The notes beneath the pieces were generated by a model, which did no database searches, was not told the origin of the DNA, and saw only the letters and a program-made list of their open reading frames with translations. Of a stretch of 64,000 nt of DNA, positions 45,100 through 55,208 are shown in pieces; position 1 is the stretch's first letter, and every line of letters starts with the position of its first letter. The position numbers and the translations under genes were made by a program. The DNA is from Lepidodermella squamata (taxonomy: Eukaryota > Gastrotricha): NCBI GenBank assembly GCA_047495785.1, contig JBLDXI010000036.1, positions 806,001 to 870,000 on the forward strand, in the 5' to 3' direction.

Positions 45100-46300
45100 C
45101 AGTGCAGTGATGTTGCTGCCATCTCGAAATTCATGTACGAAATCAACAACAATGACGGTGCTTACAATAGACTTCCTTTCTTAATCGTTTCCCAATGTGT
45201 AACTTTAATTAATCAGTTAATCAGTTAATCAGTTAATCACTTCGGCCCTAACCATATATATTACAATTTCGTTGGGGCTAGCTCAGAAGTTAGCTCAGAA
45301 GAATTTATTCAATCTGGCTAACATTACTTCGTTGCTCAGATCACTCCAGGGCAATGATCGTCACTTTTAACTGATGATCGAGGCCGTTTCAGCGAGGTAT
45401 TCACCTTAGGAATTCCACCGGAGCAAGTCTACATTGCACTGCTCGACCTCATGTCAGCTTTTCATTGGCATAAATTCGCGATTTTATCAGAAATAAACTC
45501 CCATTTCAACGAAATCGATAGATTCATCCCGGTGTTGCTGGCCAAGCGTGAAATGAACCTGATTTGGCTTGGGAAGGTCACTTACAAATCGGCTGATACC
45601 GATGAAATGCTGGCCGCGTTTCAAGAAACGGCTCGCTATGACCTATGACCCGAGAATCGTGCTGATACACAGCGATTCCCCTGTTTCTATAGGTTGTTGG
45701 CTCTAATGTCTCACGGTTCGGATTTGCCGCGCCTAATCGAGTTCTTATTCAAACTTCATGTAGCTACTTCGACCCTCTTACAGCTGAAATTCCTGAATAT
45801 GTCCGAAGCTGGCGCTCTGTCGAAATGTTGATCGACGTTGCGAGAAGTTCGTCTACTTCGGCGATGGAATTATTAAGGATATGAAGGGAGATGAGGTACT
45901 AGATTCGGGTGGATTGAGCAGGTCGGAATTGTTCGAAAAACTATCGAAAAAAGTGGGGGATGCAGACCGCAATTTTGCCTTCAACATTTGGCCCGAAAAT
46001 ACCCCCTAGTTCGAGGATCCTACTTTTATCGTTGCTATAACAGAAGGCGCAGTAATCATTCAAGGGCAAGCATGCCAATCTGAGAACAATGCATCGGGTT
46101 ATTACGAATGGGTCTGCGGCTTTCTATGCTTGGTGCCTTTTTCTACGTCTATCCTTGGTGCATTTTTGCGCTTACTCTTGTTTATCGCTTTCATCATCTC
46201 TCTAATGTTTTTCGCCATTCAATGCCATATTTGGAGAAAGAATCGCCGATTAAACAATCGAGTATTTACCCAGGTGACGAAGGAATGAAAGGGTCTTATC
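45100..46300 (+). pseudogene. receptor with ANF-type ectodomain, degenerate
   Basis: Pieces of a ligand-binding domain are readable in order: CSDVAAISKFMYEINNND at about 45103, YYNFVGASSE, then LDLMSAFHWHKFAILSEI at 45440. A long hydrophobic segment (LRLLLFIAFIISLMFFAIQ) with a basic stretch after it appears near 46165-46235. Stops and frame changes separate the pieces, and an inverted R1 fragment lies at 45990-46025. The single hydrophobic segment plus ectodomain hints at a natriuretic-type receptor guanylate cyclase. No kinase or cyclase domain follows. It is a different branch from the GABA-B-like receptors at 4.5 and 51.3 kb. Confidence 0.5.
45208..45240. repeat. short tandem repeat TTAATCAG
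   Basis: About four tandem copies of an eight-base unit lie inside the degenerate receptor locus. This is a simple repeat. Confidence 0.7.
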
Positions 46301-46360
46301 GCAGTGGGAAGCCAACTATTATCCTTTCATTTCTTCATCTTTAATTTTCATTTTCACTTC

Positions 46361-46611
46361 ATGGCAAAACTGGCTGTACTTCTTGTCGCTGCTCTGGTAA
46401 GACTTGGCTAACTTTTCTTTTCAGACGCACCTGAATGGCGTAATTTTCTCTACAGGTAGCTAGTTTTCTAGTGATGGGCGCCGCTAGCTTCAGTGCTAGC
46501 GATGCTGCAGCTTGGATTGGCAAGGAATGCGTCAGATACAGTGGCAGGTCGGGTGTGTTTCGATACAACTACAGTATCAATAAGCTTGAGTGCGTCGCTA
46601 GAAGCGGATGA
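46361..46611 (+). CDS. small MAKLA-type secreted protein
   Basis: Exons 46361-46396 and 46456-46611 join in phase 0 to give 63 residues. The signal peptide MAKLAVLLVAAL is split from VASFLVMGAAS by the intron, as in the MAKLG family. The short mature chain has two cysteines (KECVRYSG and ECVARSG). The sequence before the ATG (TTCATTTTCACTTC) resembles that before the repeat-peptide gene at 55.2 kb and the remnant at 54.2 kb. No 3' stem-loop of the MAKLG type is seen. Function is unknown. Confidence 0.6.
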
Positions 46612-48423
46612 GTGTACATCGGATTTAACGTTTCATTAGACGGATGCGATGAGAGGAATTCAGTTACAATCCGTAAAATCAGCATCACTGTATTCTATTG
46701 TCTCCATGCTGTAGATCACTCAATAAAAAAGAATTATTCGCTTGAATTCCAGCGCCATCCAAAATGTTGTTAGCTGGCCCTTTTTGCGTCGGTCGCTTTC
46801 CCAGCCTTGCGACCTGCGAAGGGTACAAATACAAGTGAGCAGCGTCGATATCGATGGTTTTGCGCTAAAACAGGCCAATAGGCTGCATTGAGATATACGC
46901 CCATAAAAACTGTGCGGAGTATATGCGAGTATATGGTTATACACAGGGCTAATAGCATTTTGGTGCATGCGCAAGAGAATGCACTCAGACGAGAGCGATC
47001 GATTCTTCCGCAGTAACATGGTATATTTGCGTATTTTGTTCTCTTGTTTTTTTCACTTTTATCATCATTCTTTCTTAGATCTCCCGCATCATTTTTGCTG
47101 AAAGTAGGACATTGAAAGCATGCGCTTTAAATTACCCACGATTTTAGTAATTCTGACCTGATCTGTTCATGGAACGGAGTAGGAATGTTTTCCATAGTTG
47201 TCCATTCTAAATCGCAGTAGAATTTTCTTCTAGAATGATTAGAATCTCCGATAGATTGATGGAGGCTTCTTATCAGATTCTTAAGGAGTTTAGTGAAATC
47301 TGAGCTTACCGCAAAGTTAAACTCCTGTTTTGAGATTATAGCAAAAATAGAGTAGAAAGGTTGTTTTGGCTGAGATTCCGAAAGTGGCTGCTGGATACTC
47401 TGTTAGGAAAATATTCCATTATTTCGTTGTTGTGGCGTTTATCAAGCTGATAATGTGGTTTGGGCCCCTGGATAATTTGAAACTATCGCCCTTTTCCTCA
47501 AACAACCACCTACAAAACACAACACAACTTCTGATCAAAGATAGAAAGCCAAGTTCGTCGGTTTGGGGCTCAAACTCCGCCTAGAACTTGACAGCTAGTT
47601 AGACGGAAACTGTGGACTTATCGATCGTTCGTGAATCCTACAATCTACTTACGGTCGAAGGTCGAAGCCTTACGAACAATCCAAACAGTCTCTTAATTAG
47701 GTGTAACCAGAAGTACTCTTTATTGCCTTTTAAAATTTAGCATTTGGTATCAGGCGCATGCCATCTTCACAATGCTTAGGAGCCGACTATTCCCATGATT
47801 GCTTTGGCCGCTGAGTAGCCACATCTTTAATCTTTACCATATATTACCGGTGAATGGCGGCCCATACCAGAAGGGAGGAGTTACTTGGCGGTGTTACCCT
47901 TCCTGTCAACCCTTCCTGTCAGCTTGATAAACGCCGCATTCAATGCATAGATGATTGATATTGCGGTTATTGGGATTGAACCCGGTGCTTTTGAGATGCC
48001 TAGGCCGCTCGATCACATGCTACTCACGTGCCAGGGTCAGCTTTTATACGACTGGGATAACCCCATTCCAAGTTTAAACTGCTGCAGTTAAAACTAACGT
48101 GATTCATTGGAATTTAAGGTTTATGTTTTGGCTTATAAATACCTTTCACAGCAATATACAAAGTGAACCTATCGCTTTGTTATGATATTTAAAACTCCCG
48201 ATTACTGGCCACTTTAACTACTTAACTTAGTTGGGCCATCCTTCATCGGTAGCTGTAAATCTGAGGTAATACAGCCTTAGATCAAGAAAAGAACTTCTCA
48301 GATTGGCAATTCGGCTTTCGACAACTCCCCTGTTTTCTATCCTTGAAATTCTAATTTATAACGCTTGTATCACATTTAGGACTAAAGCATTCAACGTTTC
48401 ATTATTAACAACGATTTGAGCTG
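46612..48423. other. upstream part of possible transposon
   Basis: No gene is supported. At 46839-46878 there is a segment (GATATCGATGGTTTTGCGCT and flanks) that recurs inverted at 50650-50686, beyond the transposase-like ORF. A short ORF at 47366-47584 is not supported. Confidence 0.45.
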
Positions 48424-50686
48424 ATGACTGATAACGACAATTGGGTGAAACAGTTTCCTCCGAGGATAGTGGATTCTAGACACCGCCCATCCAAACAAGC
48501 GATGGAAAGAAAACTCAAGCGCAACTCTGGGAAACCCTACCGTCAGTCAGATAAAGGGGTTAGCGCTAAGTTTAATTCCGGTCGTAAGCCTGTTTACTTC
48601 AAGTGTGGTTGCTGGCGTAAATGCTCCTTGAAATTCAATGAAAATTCAGTCAAACAATGCTTTAACACTTACTGGTCCCGAGCATCTATCGACGCTAGAC
48701 GAGCATTCATCAACCGTTACGTCAGTTATAAACAGAAACGAGAGAATGGTCCTCGAAGATTTGATTATTACTTACCAGGCAACTACTTGGCAACCCCTTC
48801 GCCTTCACAATCTAGGGACTCAATCGAAGTATGCAGGTCTTTCTTTCTGAAGGCGCTCGATGAAACTCGCGCTTTTATAAACACAACTGTTGAGAAAAAA
48901 GTCGAAGACGGCTTCTACATCATACCAGATCAACGTGGTCGCCATAAGCCGCCAAATACCACCAGCGATAATGCTTACAAATTTGTTTATCAGCACATCA
49001 CTTCTTTCGAGCGATTAGACAGTCATTATGCGAGAAGTCAAGCTAGCAAGCAATATCTCGGGTCCGCGCTCAATCTGAGGGAAATGCATCGAATGTACTG
49101 TATAGCACACCAAAACTGGACTCTGCGTACTGATGCGAAACCCGTCAAATACGCTACTTACCGATCCATATTCAAGAGATCTTTTCCCAATCTCGCTTTC
49201 AGTCATCCCAAGAAGGACACCTGCAAGAAATGCACACGATTTGCGACTTTGCCGGATGAACTGTTCACCCATGAAGTGATCGTCGAGAAACGGAACCACG
49301 AATCCAACAGAGACGCTGCAAGAGATGCCAAGAATGCTGACAAAATTCTAGCAAAACAGTCGAAAGGATTGATCTTGTGCATCCAGTTTGATATGCAGTC
49401 AATCCTCGAAAGCCCTTGCTGCTCGATAATGTACAAAAAAAAGTTCCACACCTCAAACCTGACTTTCTACGATACTTCATTAAAAGATGTCTACTGTTTC
49501 ATGTGGGATCAAACAGAAGGGGGTCGTGGGACGGATGAAGTTGGTTCATGTCTCTATAAATTCATCACTGAAATGATTCCTGGAGAAGTTGAGCAGTTGA
49601 TTTTATGGAGCGACAGCACTGGAAGCCAAAACAAATCTCAGTACATTGTCAACGCTTTATTCGCGGCCTTGTCCAATTGCAAAGGTAATCTCAAAGTCAT
49701 CGATCACAAGTTTTTCGAGCCGGGCCACTCGCAAATGGAATGTGATTCCGTGCATGCCACTATTGAAAGGGAAGCTAAGAAACGAGTCAACATCAGCTAT
49801 TCAAAGGAATGGAGAGAAATCGTGGCCGCGTCGCGGAAGGCTCCGATTGATGCTGATCTGAGACTTGAAGTGTACGGCGAGGAAACACCAAACCGCTTGA
49901 AAGTGAAACCATACAGCATAACTGAAATGCAATTTTCAAGCTTCTTCAGCTTTGACAAGTCACCAAAGTTCGCTCAGTATTTGCAAGACGAACAGAAAAA
50001 TGATGTTAAATGGTCGGAGCCATGTTGGTTCAGATACGAGAAAGACTACCCTAATTATCTCCAAACCAAGAAAACTTTTGACTTGGCTTTTCATACTTTC
50101 GTCGCCAAGCGCTACAACAAAGACGTCATTTTGTTTCCTTTCCAACTTGTTCAAAAATACGAAAAGCGATTGCCGATCGAATCCAGTCTTAAGAAGGATC
50201 TCATCGAAATGGTCAACAAAGGCACCATTCCAGAAGCTTATCGCTCAGTCATAATGGCTTACGAAGAAGACGCAGACAAACCTACTGCCTGCAGCATTGA
50301 CGCTAACTCTCCGCCGTGACATTAGGCCCTCGAAACTTGAAAGGATATGACTAATTGAAAGCGTTTCAGAATTATTAAAACAAGCTTATTGTTGAGAGTT
50401 TAAACTGTGTTTTACTCGAGCTGTCTAAGAACGATTCAGTCCATGAGTTTCTGAAACGTTTCCGCCATGATTATCTCGGAATTCCCAGCGCAGATACCTC
50501 AGAATGACCGCAATATCGAAGATATTTGTCGGTCATTATTTGTCCAGTACATATATTTTTTTCACACAGAATACAGTGGGCTATATCTTACTATATGTGT
50601 ACGTAGTACTATTTATAGTGCGTAGTACTCTGGATAGGAATTTTTTTCGTTGGCTCCTTATAGCGCAAAATCATCGATATCGCTGC
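46839..50686. mobile_element. candidate transposon around transposase-like ORF
   Basis: Two short inverted segments, 46839-46878 and 50650-50686, share GCAGCG..ATATCGATG.TTTTGCGCTA and GCCAA and face inward around the intronless ORF at 48424-50319. They may be terminal or subterminal inverted repeats of a 3.8-kb element. No target-site duplication could be assigned. Confidence 0.45.
48424..50319 (+). CDS. intronless transposase-like protein (DUF7869-type family)
   Basis: The 631-residue intact ORF has an N-terminal cysteine cluster (FKCGCWRKCSLKF) and a middle HPKKDTCKKC motif. Its C-terminal half contains FDMQ, then LWSDSTGSQNKSQ, DHKFFEPGHSQMECDSVHA and IEREAKKR. The same order (FDLQ...SDxxxGQN...DHKF..GHS...D) is known to me from a widespread, uncharacterised arthropod and cnidarian family that I believe is catalogued as DUF7869. 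The spaced acidic residues would suit an RNase-H-fold nuclease, but that is inference. The lack of introns where neighbours have them, plus the inverted flanks, suggests a mobile or recently mobile gene. No stops interrupt it. Confidence 0.65.
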   Translation: MTDNDNWVKQFPPRIVDSRHRPSKQAMERKLKRNSGKPYRQSDKGVSAKFNSGRKPVYFKCGCWRKCSLKFNENSVKQCFNTYWSRASIDARRAFINRYVSYKQKRENGPRRFDYYLPGNYLATPSPSQSRDSIEVCRSFFLKALDETRAFINTTVEKKVEDGFYIIPDQRGRHKPPNTTSDNAYKFVYQHITSFERLDSHYARSQASKQYLGSALNLREMHRMYCIAHQNWTLRTDAKPVKYATYRSIFKRSFPNLAFSHPKKDTCKKCTRFATLPDELFTHEVIVEKRNHESNRDAARDAKNADKILAKQSKGLILCIQFDMQSILESPCCSIMYKKKFHTSNLTFYDTSLKDVYCFMWDQTEGGRGTDEVGSCLYKFITEMIPGEVEQLILWSDSTGSQNKSQYIVNALFAALSNCKGNLKVIDHKFFEPGHSQMECDSVHATIEREAKKRVNISYSKEWREIVAASRKAPIDADLRLEVYGEETPNRLKVKPYSITEMQFSSFFSFDKSPKFAQYLQDEQKNDVKWSEPCWFRYEKDYPNYLQTKKTFDLAFHTFVAKRYNKDVILFPFQLVQKYEKRLPIESSLKKDLIEMVNKGTIPEAYRSVIMAYEEDADKPTACSIDANSPP

Positions 50687-51323
50687 CTCAGGTTGAAACA
50701 AAATCGGCTGGGGACCGGAAAACACCTCAGCTAGATACTAGATACTGCACATCGCACACAGGACCGGCGCAGCGGGGTTCGTCTGTTAAAGGACCTGAGA
50801 CCTGATTAACGCATAAGCTTGGAGAGCTGCAGCTTCCGATACAAATCCGTCTGCCTAAATCCTAAATGCTCGTTTTGGCCAAACCATCAGCCAAACTTAT
50901 CGGTGAAGAGATTCAACAATAATTCCGCGGCATTTGGGCGCTATTTTTCATCTGACTCATTTCTGGGAAATTTAGCCATCATTTTAGCGGCAATTTTCGG
51001 CGACTGTTGGGCAAAAGATTGCCAAAAACATTTGGCCGAAACAGATTCGCGGTTAGTTGAATAAATTGCATCTAATAATCTGAAAATCAACACTCTTCAT
51101 TCTTTAGGTAAAACCGGCTTATTTTTCGCTTACTGTCTTCATTTACCAAACCATTCTGGAATAAGATCCAACAAATTCATATCATAAGGTGTAAAGTGTC
51201 AAATCTTTGGCTCTTCCTCTTCATTCACGTAAAGAAACATAATCAACTTGAAACTGAGGTAAACAAGCCAAAATTCGAGTTTTTACGCCAACAGTTTCTT
51301 TTTCAATAAAAGCGCGCACTGTA
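50320..51323. other. intergenic region
   Basis: No gene is supported. It contains the right inverted segment of the candidate transposon (50650-50686). Confidence 0.4.
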
Positions 51324-53583
51324 TCATTGCAGATATTGGCTTCCGGGCTGTAAAGCAGTGCGTGATGATGCTTCAACGCGAAAATCTGAATGGCGCTTTC
51401 GAAGTATCAAGCTGTGAGATGCCGAAATAACAATCAGAAATACAGATAAAATGGTATCATATTGAAAACTAGGCGCCATAATGTAACCAATGGCAGCAGA
51501 TGCGCAAAACAAAGTTGCTGTAATCCCCATCAAAGAATTACCCATTTTGATAACTGGCTGCTGCCTAAAATTACGCATCATGGCTTGTAGTTTCAGCGCA
51601 AACATCAAGCCAATTAGAATCAGGGCAAAGTTCAGTGCGACAAGAGAGCCAACCCAGGCCGATGCTTGCTTAGATTGGCACAACTTCCACTGCCGTATTG
51701 TGTAAGCATCGGCAACTTCATCATAGAAAGCGTATGAATCCGAAACTAAATCAGCAGATACCGGGTCCACAACTAACCAAGCCAAGACGATTGCGAGATT
51801 TATAACTGTATAGATGACCGTGAATGAAGCCTGGCGAACTTTTCCGATTTCAACGTCAATTATAAGATATTTTTCAGACTGAACTGTTTGAAAAGAGGCA
51901 AATGAATTCATTTGAGGCTCCCGCCCACGCCTAATGTTGTTGTGAGGTCGTAGAACAGCGTAGTAATTTGCAATCAAAATAACTATGCCAATTATGAACG
52001 AGGAAACTCCGCAAGTGATAACAACAATCGCGAAGCTACAAACTGCATCTGAGCGTAAATTGAATGGCGTAGAAATCAGCGGAACGGACAGAGAGAGACA
52101 GAAATAGCTGATGAGTGAAATTGCATTCCTCGCCACATCTTTTCTTCTCTGTTTAGCCATGAAAACAGCTTGTAAAGAGAATAATGTGATCGCAGCAACC
52201 GTCAGAATGGCGTAAACGGATAATGGCTCTCCTGTAATCACATGAACCACAGCAGGCGAGTCACGAGGTATCAAAGACGCGTCGACGGGTTGAACTGGTT
52301 TGAATAGAAGAATATTCGGCTCCTTAAAATTCGTTGAATTTGTTAGCACAGTTCCGATGTATCGAACAATTAGGCCGTTGCCCTGTTGCCACGTCATAAC
52401 AGCTTGAGGCTCGTAGTCCCACTCCGCGCGGTTCGAGTAATGGAAAATTGCTGAATCTCAAGCTTTCGTAACGAATCGAACGAATCGTTTGGTTCGCAAC
52501 TTTCATGACGAGCCCCGGATGCTTCTGGTAATCCTTCAGGCTCATGTTGAGCGTCGATAACTTTTTCTCAGTTTCATTCAATGCGACAATAGCTTGAAGA
52601 GCTGCATCGTAGCAGGCAGTGCGAAGGGTGTCGCCCGATCTGGATAGATTTTGCCCTCTTTCCGTCAAGATTCTCTCGAACCCTGTTTGAGTGTTGCCCA
52701 ATGCGTCGATTCGGGATGAAGAAACCGGCGCAGCATCGATAGAGCCAACGACAATCACTGATTTTAACTGCTCAATGTAATTCTCCCTGGAGCAACCGCT
52801 AGGATAGCTCTGACCAGGCGATGGTTCTAAAAAAGCAGCCGATTGGATTAAGAACGTAAATCGTCGCCCTGTTATCCCGTTTTTGAACGCTTCACATAGA
52901 AACAGTTGCGAAACTCCCGGCTCTGAAGTTTCCAACGTGAAGATTCTGACGTCGTGATTTTTGAAAATATGCATAAATTCATCATTAAGATCAAGAAATG
53001 CCTCGAAAGGTTGGACCTTAATCCCGTTAGCCGCTGCAATTTCATGGAAAAATATGCCAGTTTGAACGGAAAACACGTTGCTCAAGTCCACGATAACTGC
53101 CAACTTTTTCCATGGTGTGAATTGCTTGATGAAATGAAGACGAGTAACCAGGCCCAGCTCTATCGGGCCTCGAACTCTGTACATGTTAGGGTAAAGATCG
53201 CGTCTGGCTGTCTGGCTTGGAGCAGTGCAAGACGCGCCTACCATCACCATATTCGTATGATTCGCAATCGGCCCCCAAGCTTTGCAACCAGGCGTAACGA
53301 TTGGGCCAACACTTATTGGAGATTTGTACGCTGGCATGTTTTGATCAATGAATTTTACGCCCTCTGCTGCGGCGTTGGCGGTGTAAACTTGCTCGTCGGT
53401 GTGCAAGAATTTGACTTGGTAGCCGGGGAGTAAGTTACGCTCGTTGACGATTTCTCCAACCAAATTGACAGCGAAACGGCATCTGTCAAAAAAGGAGGGC
53501 AACTGGGCGAGAATCACCAGTTCGCTCTGGTTCTGAGTATTGGCGCGATGTATCAACGTAAAAAACAACAGCAGTTTATCCAT
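51324..53583 (-). pseudogene. GABA-B-like class C receptor with one frameshift
   Basis: The start at 53583 gives a signal peptide (MDKLLLFFTLIHRANTQ), and the ligand-binding fold runs to about 52440. The reading frame then shifts at a T-run near 52440-52450 and continues in the second frame through AEWDYEPQAVMTWQQGNG into seven helices (FSLQAVFMAK, YFCLSLSVPLIS, VVITCGVSSFIIGIVILI and so on) ending at 51324. Both halves are otherwise intact and full length, so either the gene died very recently or one base is wrong in the assembly. It is about 750 residues, related to the intact receptor at 4539-7004. Confidence 0.72.
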
Positions 53584-54054
53584 GTTATCAAAAGAAAAAC
53601 TGCCAACTGAATCAATGGTAAATGAGACTATTTACGCCGTAACAAGACTCGTTGAATCTATGCTTTTTGCATAAGCAAGAAATTTGGATTTCGTTGAAAC
53701 TTGTTCCTCGGCCGAAGGGTGATGTTTTGCTCATCCACGCTCATCAATTAGGAAGCACGTAGGGTGTGTCAGCAATTAGCCATAGATGTCAGTGAGCGCT
53801 TGTTCAGAACGTTGGCTTAACGTTAATTAACCCTCTCAAATCGTTTCGCCAACGTAACCCACGGATGCACACACAATCGTATGTGGGTGGGTGTTTATAT
53901 ATCCCTTCCCTGTTGGAAATCCTTTCGCCTAACGCCTAACGCTAGATGCAGGGATCAAATATCGACCTAAATCTTGCGCTTAGATAGCTATAACATTCAT
54001 CAATATTTTTGCCTATAGTGAACCTCAGAAATTCAAAATTTTAGGAATAATTTT
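53584..54054. other. upstream region of receptor
   Basis: No gene is supported. It holds a TTTATATATCCC string near 53895. Confidence 0.35.
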
Positions 54055-54225
54055 TTACTTTCGAGCTACCATAATGCTTGCTACATATAATTCGTAATGA
54101 CCTGATATATCCTGCTGCCTGTAAAGATAAATGTGGTATTCATGAGCATTTAACATAAAAAACAATCCTAACCCTTTAAAGTCTTTAAAACCCTTTGAAA
54201 CAATAGCTGAGGCGAGCTTTGCCAT
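54055..54225 (-). pseudogene. remnant of MAKLA signal-peptide gene
   Basis: The first codons (MAKLASAIVS) and the upstream CATTAATTATTCTCACTTC match the repeat-peptide gene at 55.2 kb. The following sequence no longer gives a hydrophobic signal peptide or repeats. A possible intron (GTTAGG...TTTACAG) would leave a tail of about 20 residues. It is probably a decayed paralogue. Confidence 0.45.
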
Positions 54226-54552
54226 GAAGTGAGAATAATTAATGCCAATGAAATTATATAAAAGAGATGAACGAATGAACAATGGACGATGGATGGTAAA
54301 GTTGTTGTAAAAGCTCGCCAAAAACATCTGGGTAAACACTCGACTGGTAAATCGATGATTCATGCGTGCAGAGTTTAATACCAACCGAGTACATAGATAA
54401 CATATGCGGGGTGTCTTTTTGCAGCGGCAATGAAAACTATACTGCTGAAAATATAAAACTTGAAAACAGAGAAATCGATACGTTTGTTGTTTGCATTCAA
54501 TCCGTTTTTTTCATGGCCTTTATTAACGTATTACTCCTGGAAACAGTCAACG

Positions 54553-54640
54553 AAGTATGGGGGTTTTTGTGACCAAAGGGTCCCCCTGTTTTCGTGTTTT
54601 CCACCTTGGCCCTACAACTGGGGGCTCGATACCCCTCGAT
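54553..54640 (+). repeat. partial R1 repeat
   Basis: Contains the GACCAAAGGGTCCCC block and an ACTGGGGGCTCGATACCCC end. The 5' part is missing. Confidence 0.5.
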
Positions 54641-54885
54641 ACCCTTTCTTTGCACATTCAATAAAATTAAGACGTATAACTGAAGGTTTAGACTTTATAC
54701 TCATTGTTAATATTGAGTCTCGAGGATTGATAATAAGCCAATATTGATATTAAGCGACTTTTATTTTATACATCTGATGAAAACAGCTCTTCTCGTTAGA
54801 GATTCTTCAATTTCTCCCTTCCACAGTATGACCTCAACAGCTTGCATTTCTCGCGCCTCACTTCTTTTTTTCTTAGCCCTTCTCC

Positions 54886-55208
54886 CTAGCGCCTCGGCAT
54901 CCTACCACTGCTGCGCTGCGCCTCCATCAGGTTAGCTTCTGCCTCACGCCTCGGCCTCCGACCAGAAATGCTGCGCTGCGCCTCCATCAGGTTAGCTTCT
55001 GCCTCACGCCTCGGCCTCCGACCAGAAATGCTGCGCTGCGCCTCCATCAGGTTAGCTTCTGCCTCACGCCTCGGTCTCCGACCAGAAATTCCGTCACACG
55101 CAACGACGGCAACAACTGCCTATAACAGAAAATTGCTCTCTAAATCAGATTTTAAGAAAAGCTCCAGACCCATACCATAAAAGCAAGAGCTGATGCGAGC
55201 TTTGCCAT
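54886..55208 (-). CDS. repeat-peptide precursor with dibasic sites
   Basis: Exons 55208-55176 and 55119-54886 join in phase 0 to give 88 residues. The signal peptide MAKLASALAFM plus AVVAVVAC is split by a 56-bp intron. The rest is three almost identical 20-residue units, EAEANLMEAQRS alternating with ISGRRPRR, and a last SGRMPRR before the stop. The units are exactly 60 bp and differ by one base at most. Every EAEANLMEAQRS is bounded by RR sites, and SGRR could give a C-terminal amide after processing. This layout is typical of neuropeptide or other prohormone precursors cut by furin/PC2-type convertases. The peptide is not one I recognise. It could instead be a secreted antimicrobial or structural repeat protein. 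Confidence 0.7.
54901..55080. repeat. 60-bp tandem repeat inside coding exon
   Basis: Three head-to-tail 60-bp units start at 54901, 54961 and 55021. They encode the peptide repeats of the precursor gene. The difference seen is one C/T change plus small changes at the outer edges. Confidence 0.9.

Noticed and set aside
54901-55180. Plus-strand ORF with MLRCASIRLASASRLGL repeats
   Set aside because: It is the antisense of the peptide precursor; it has no signal peptide and no intron structure.
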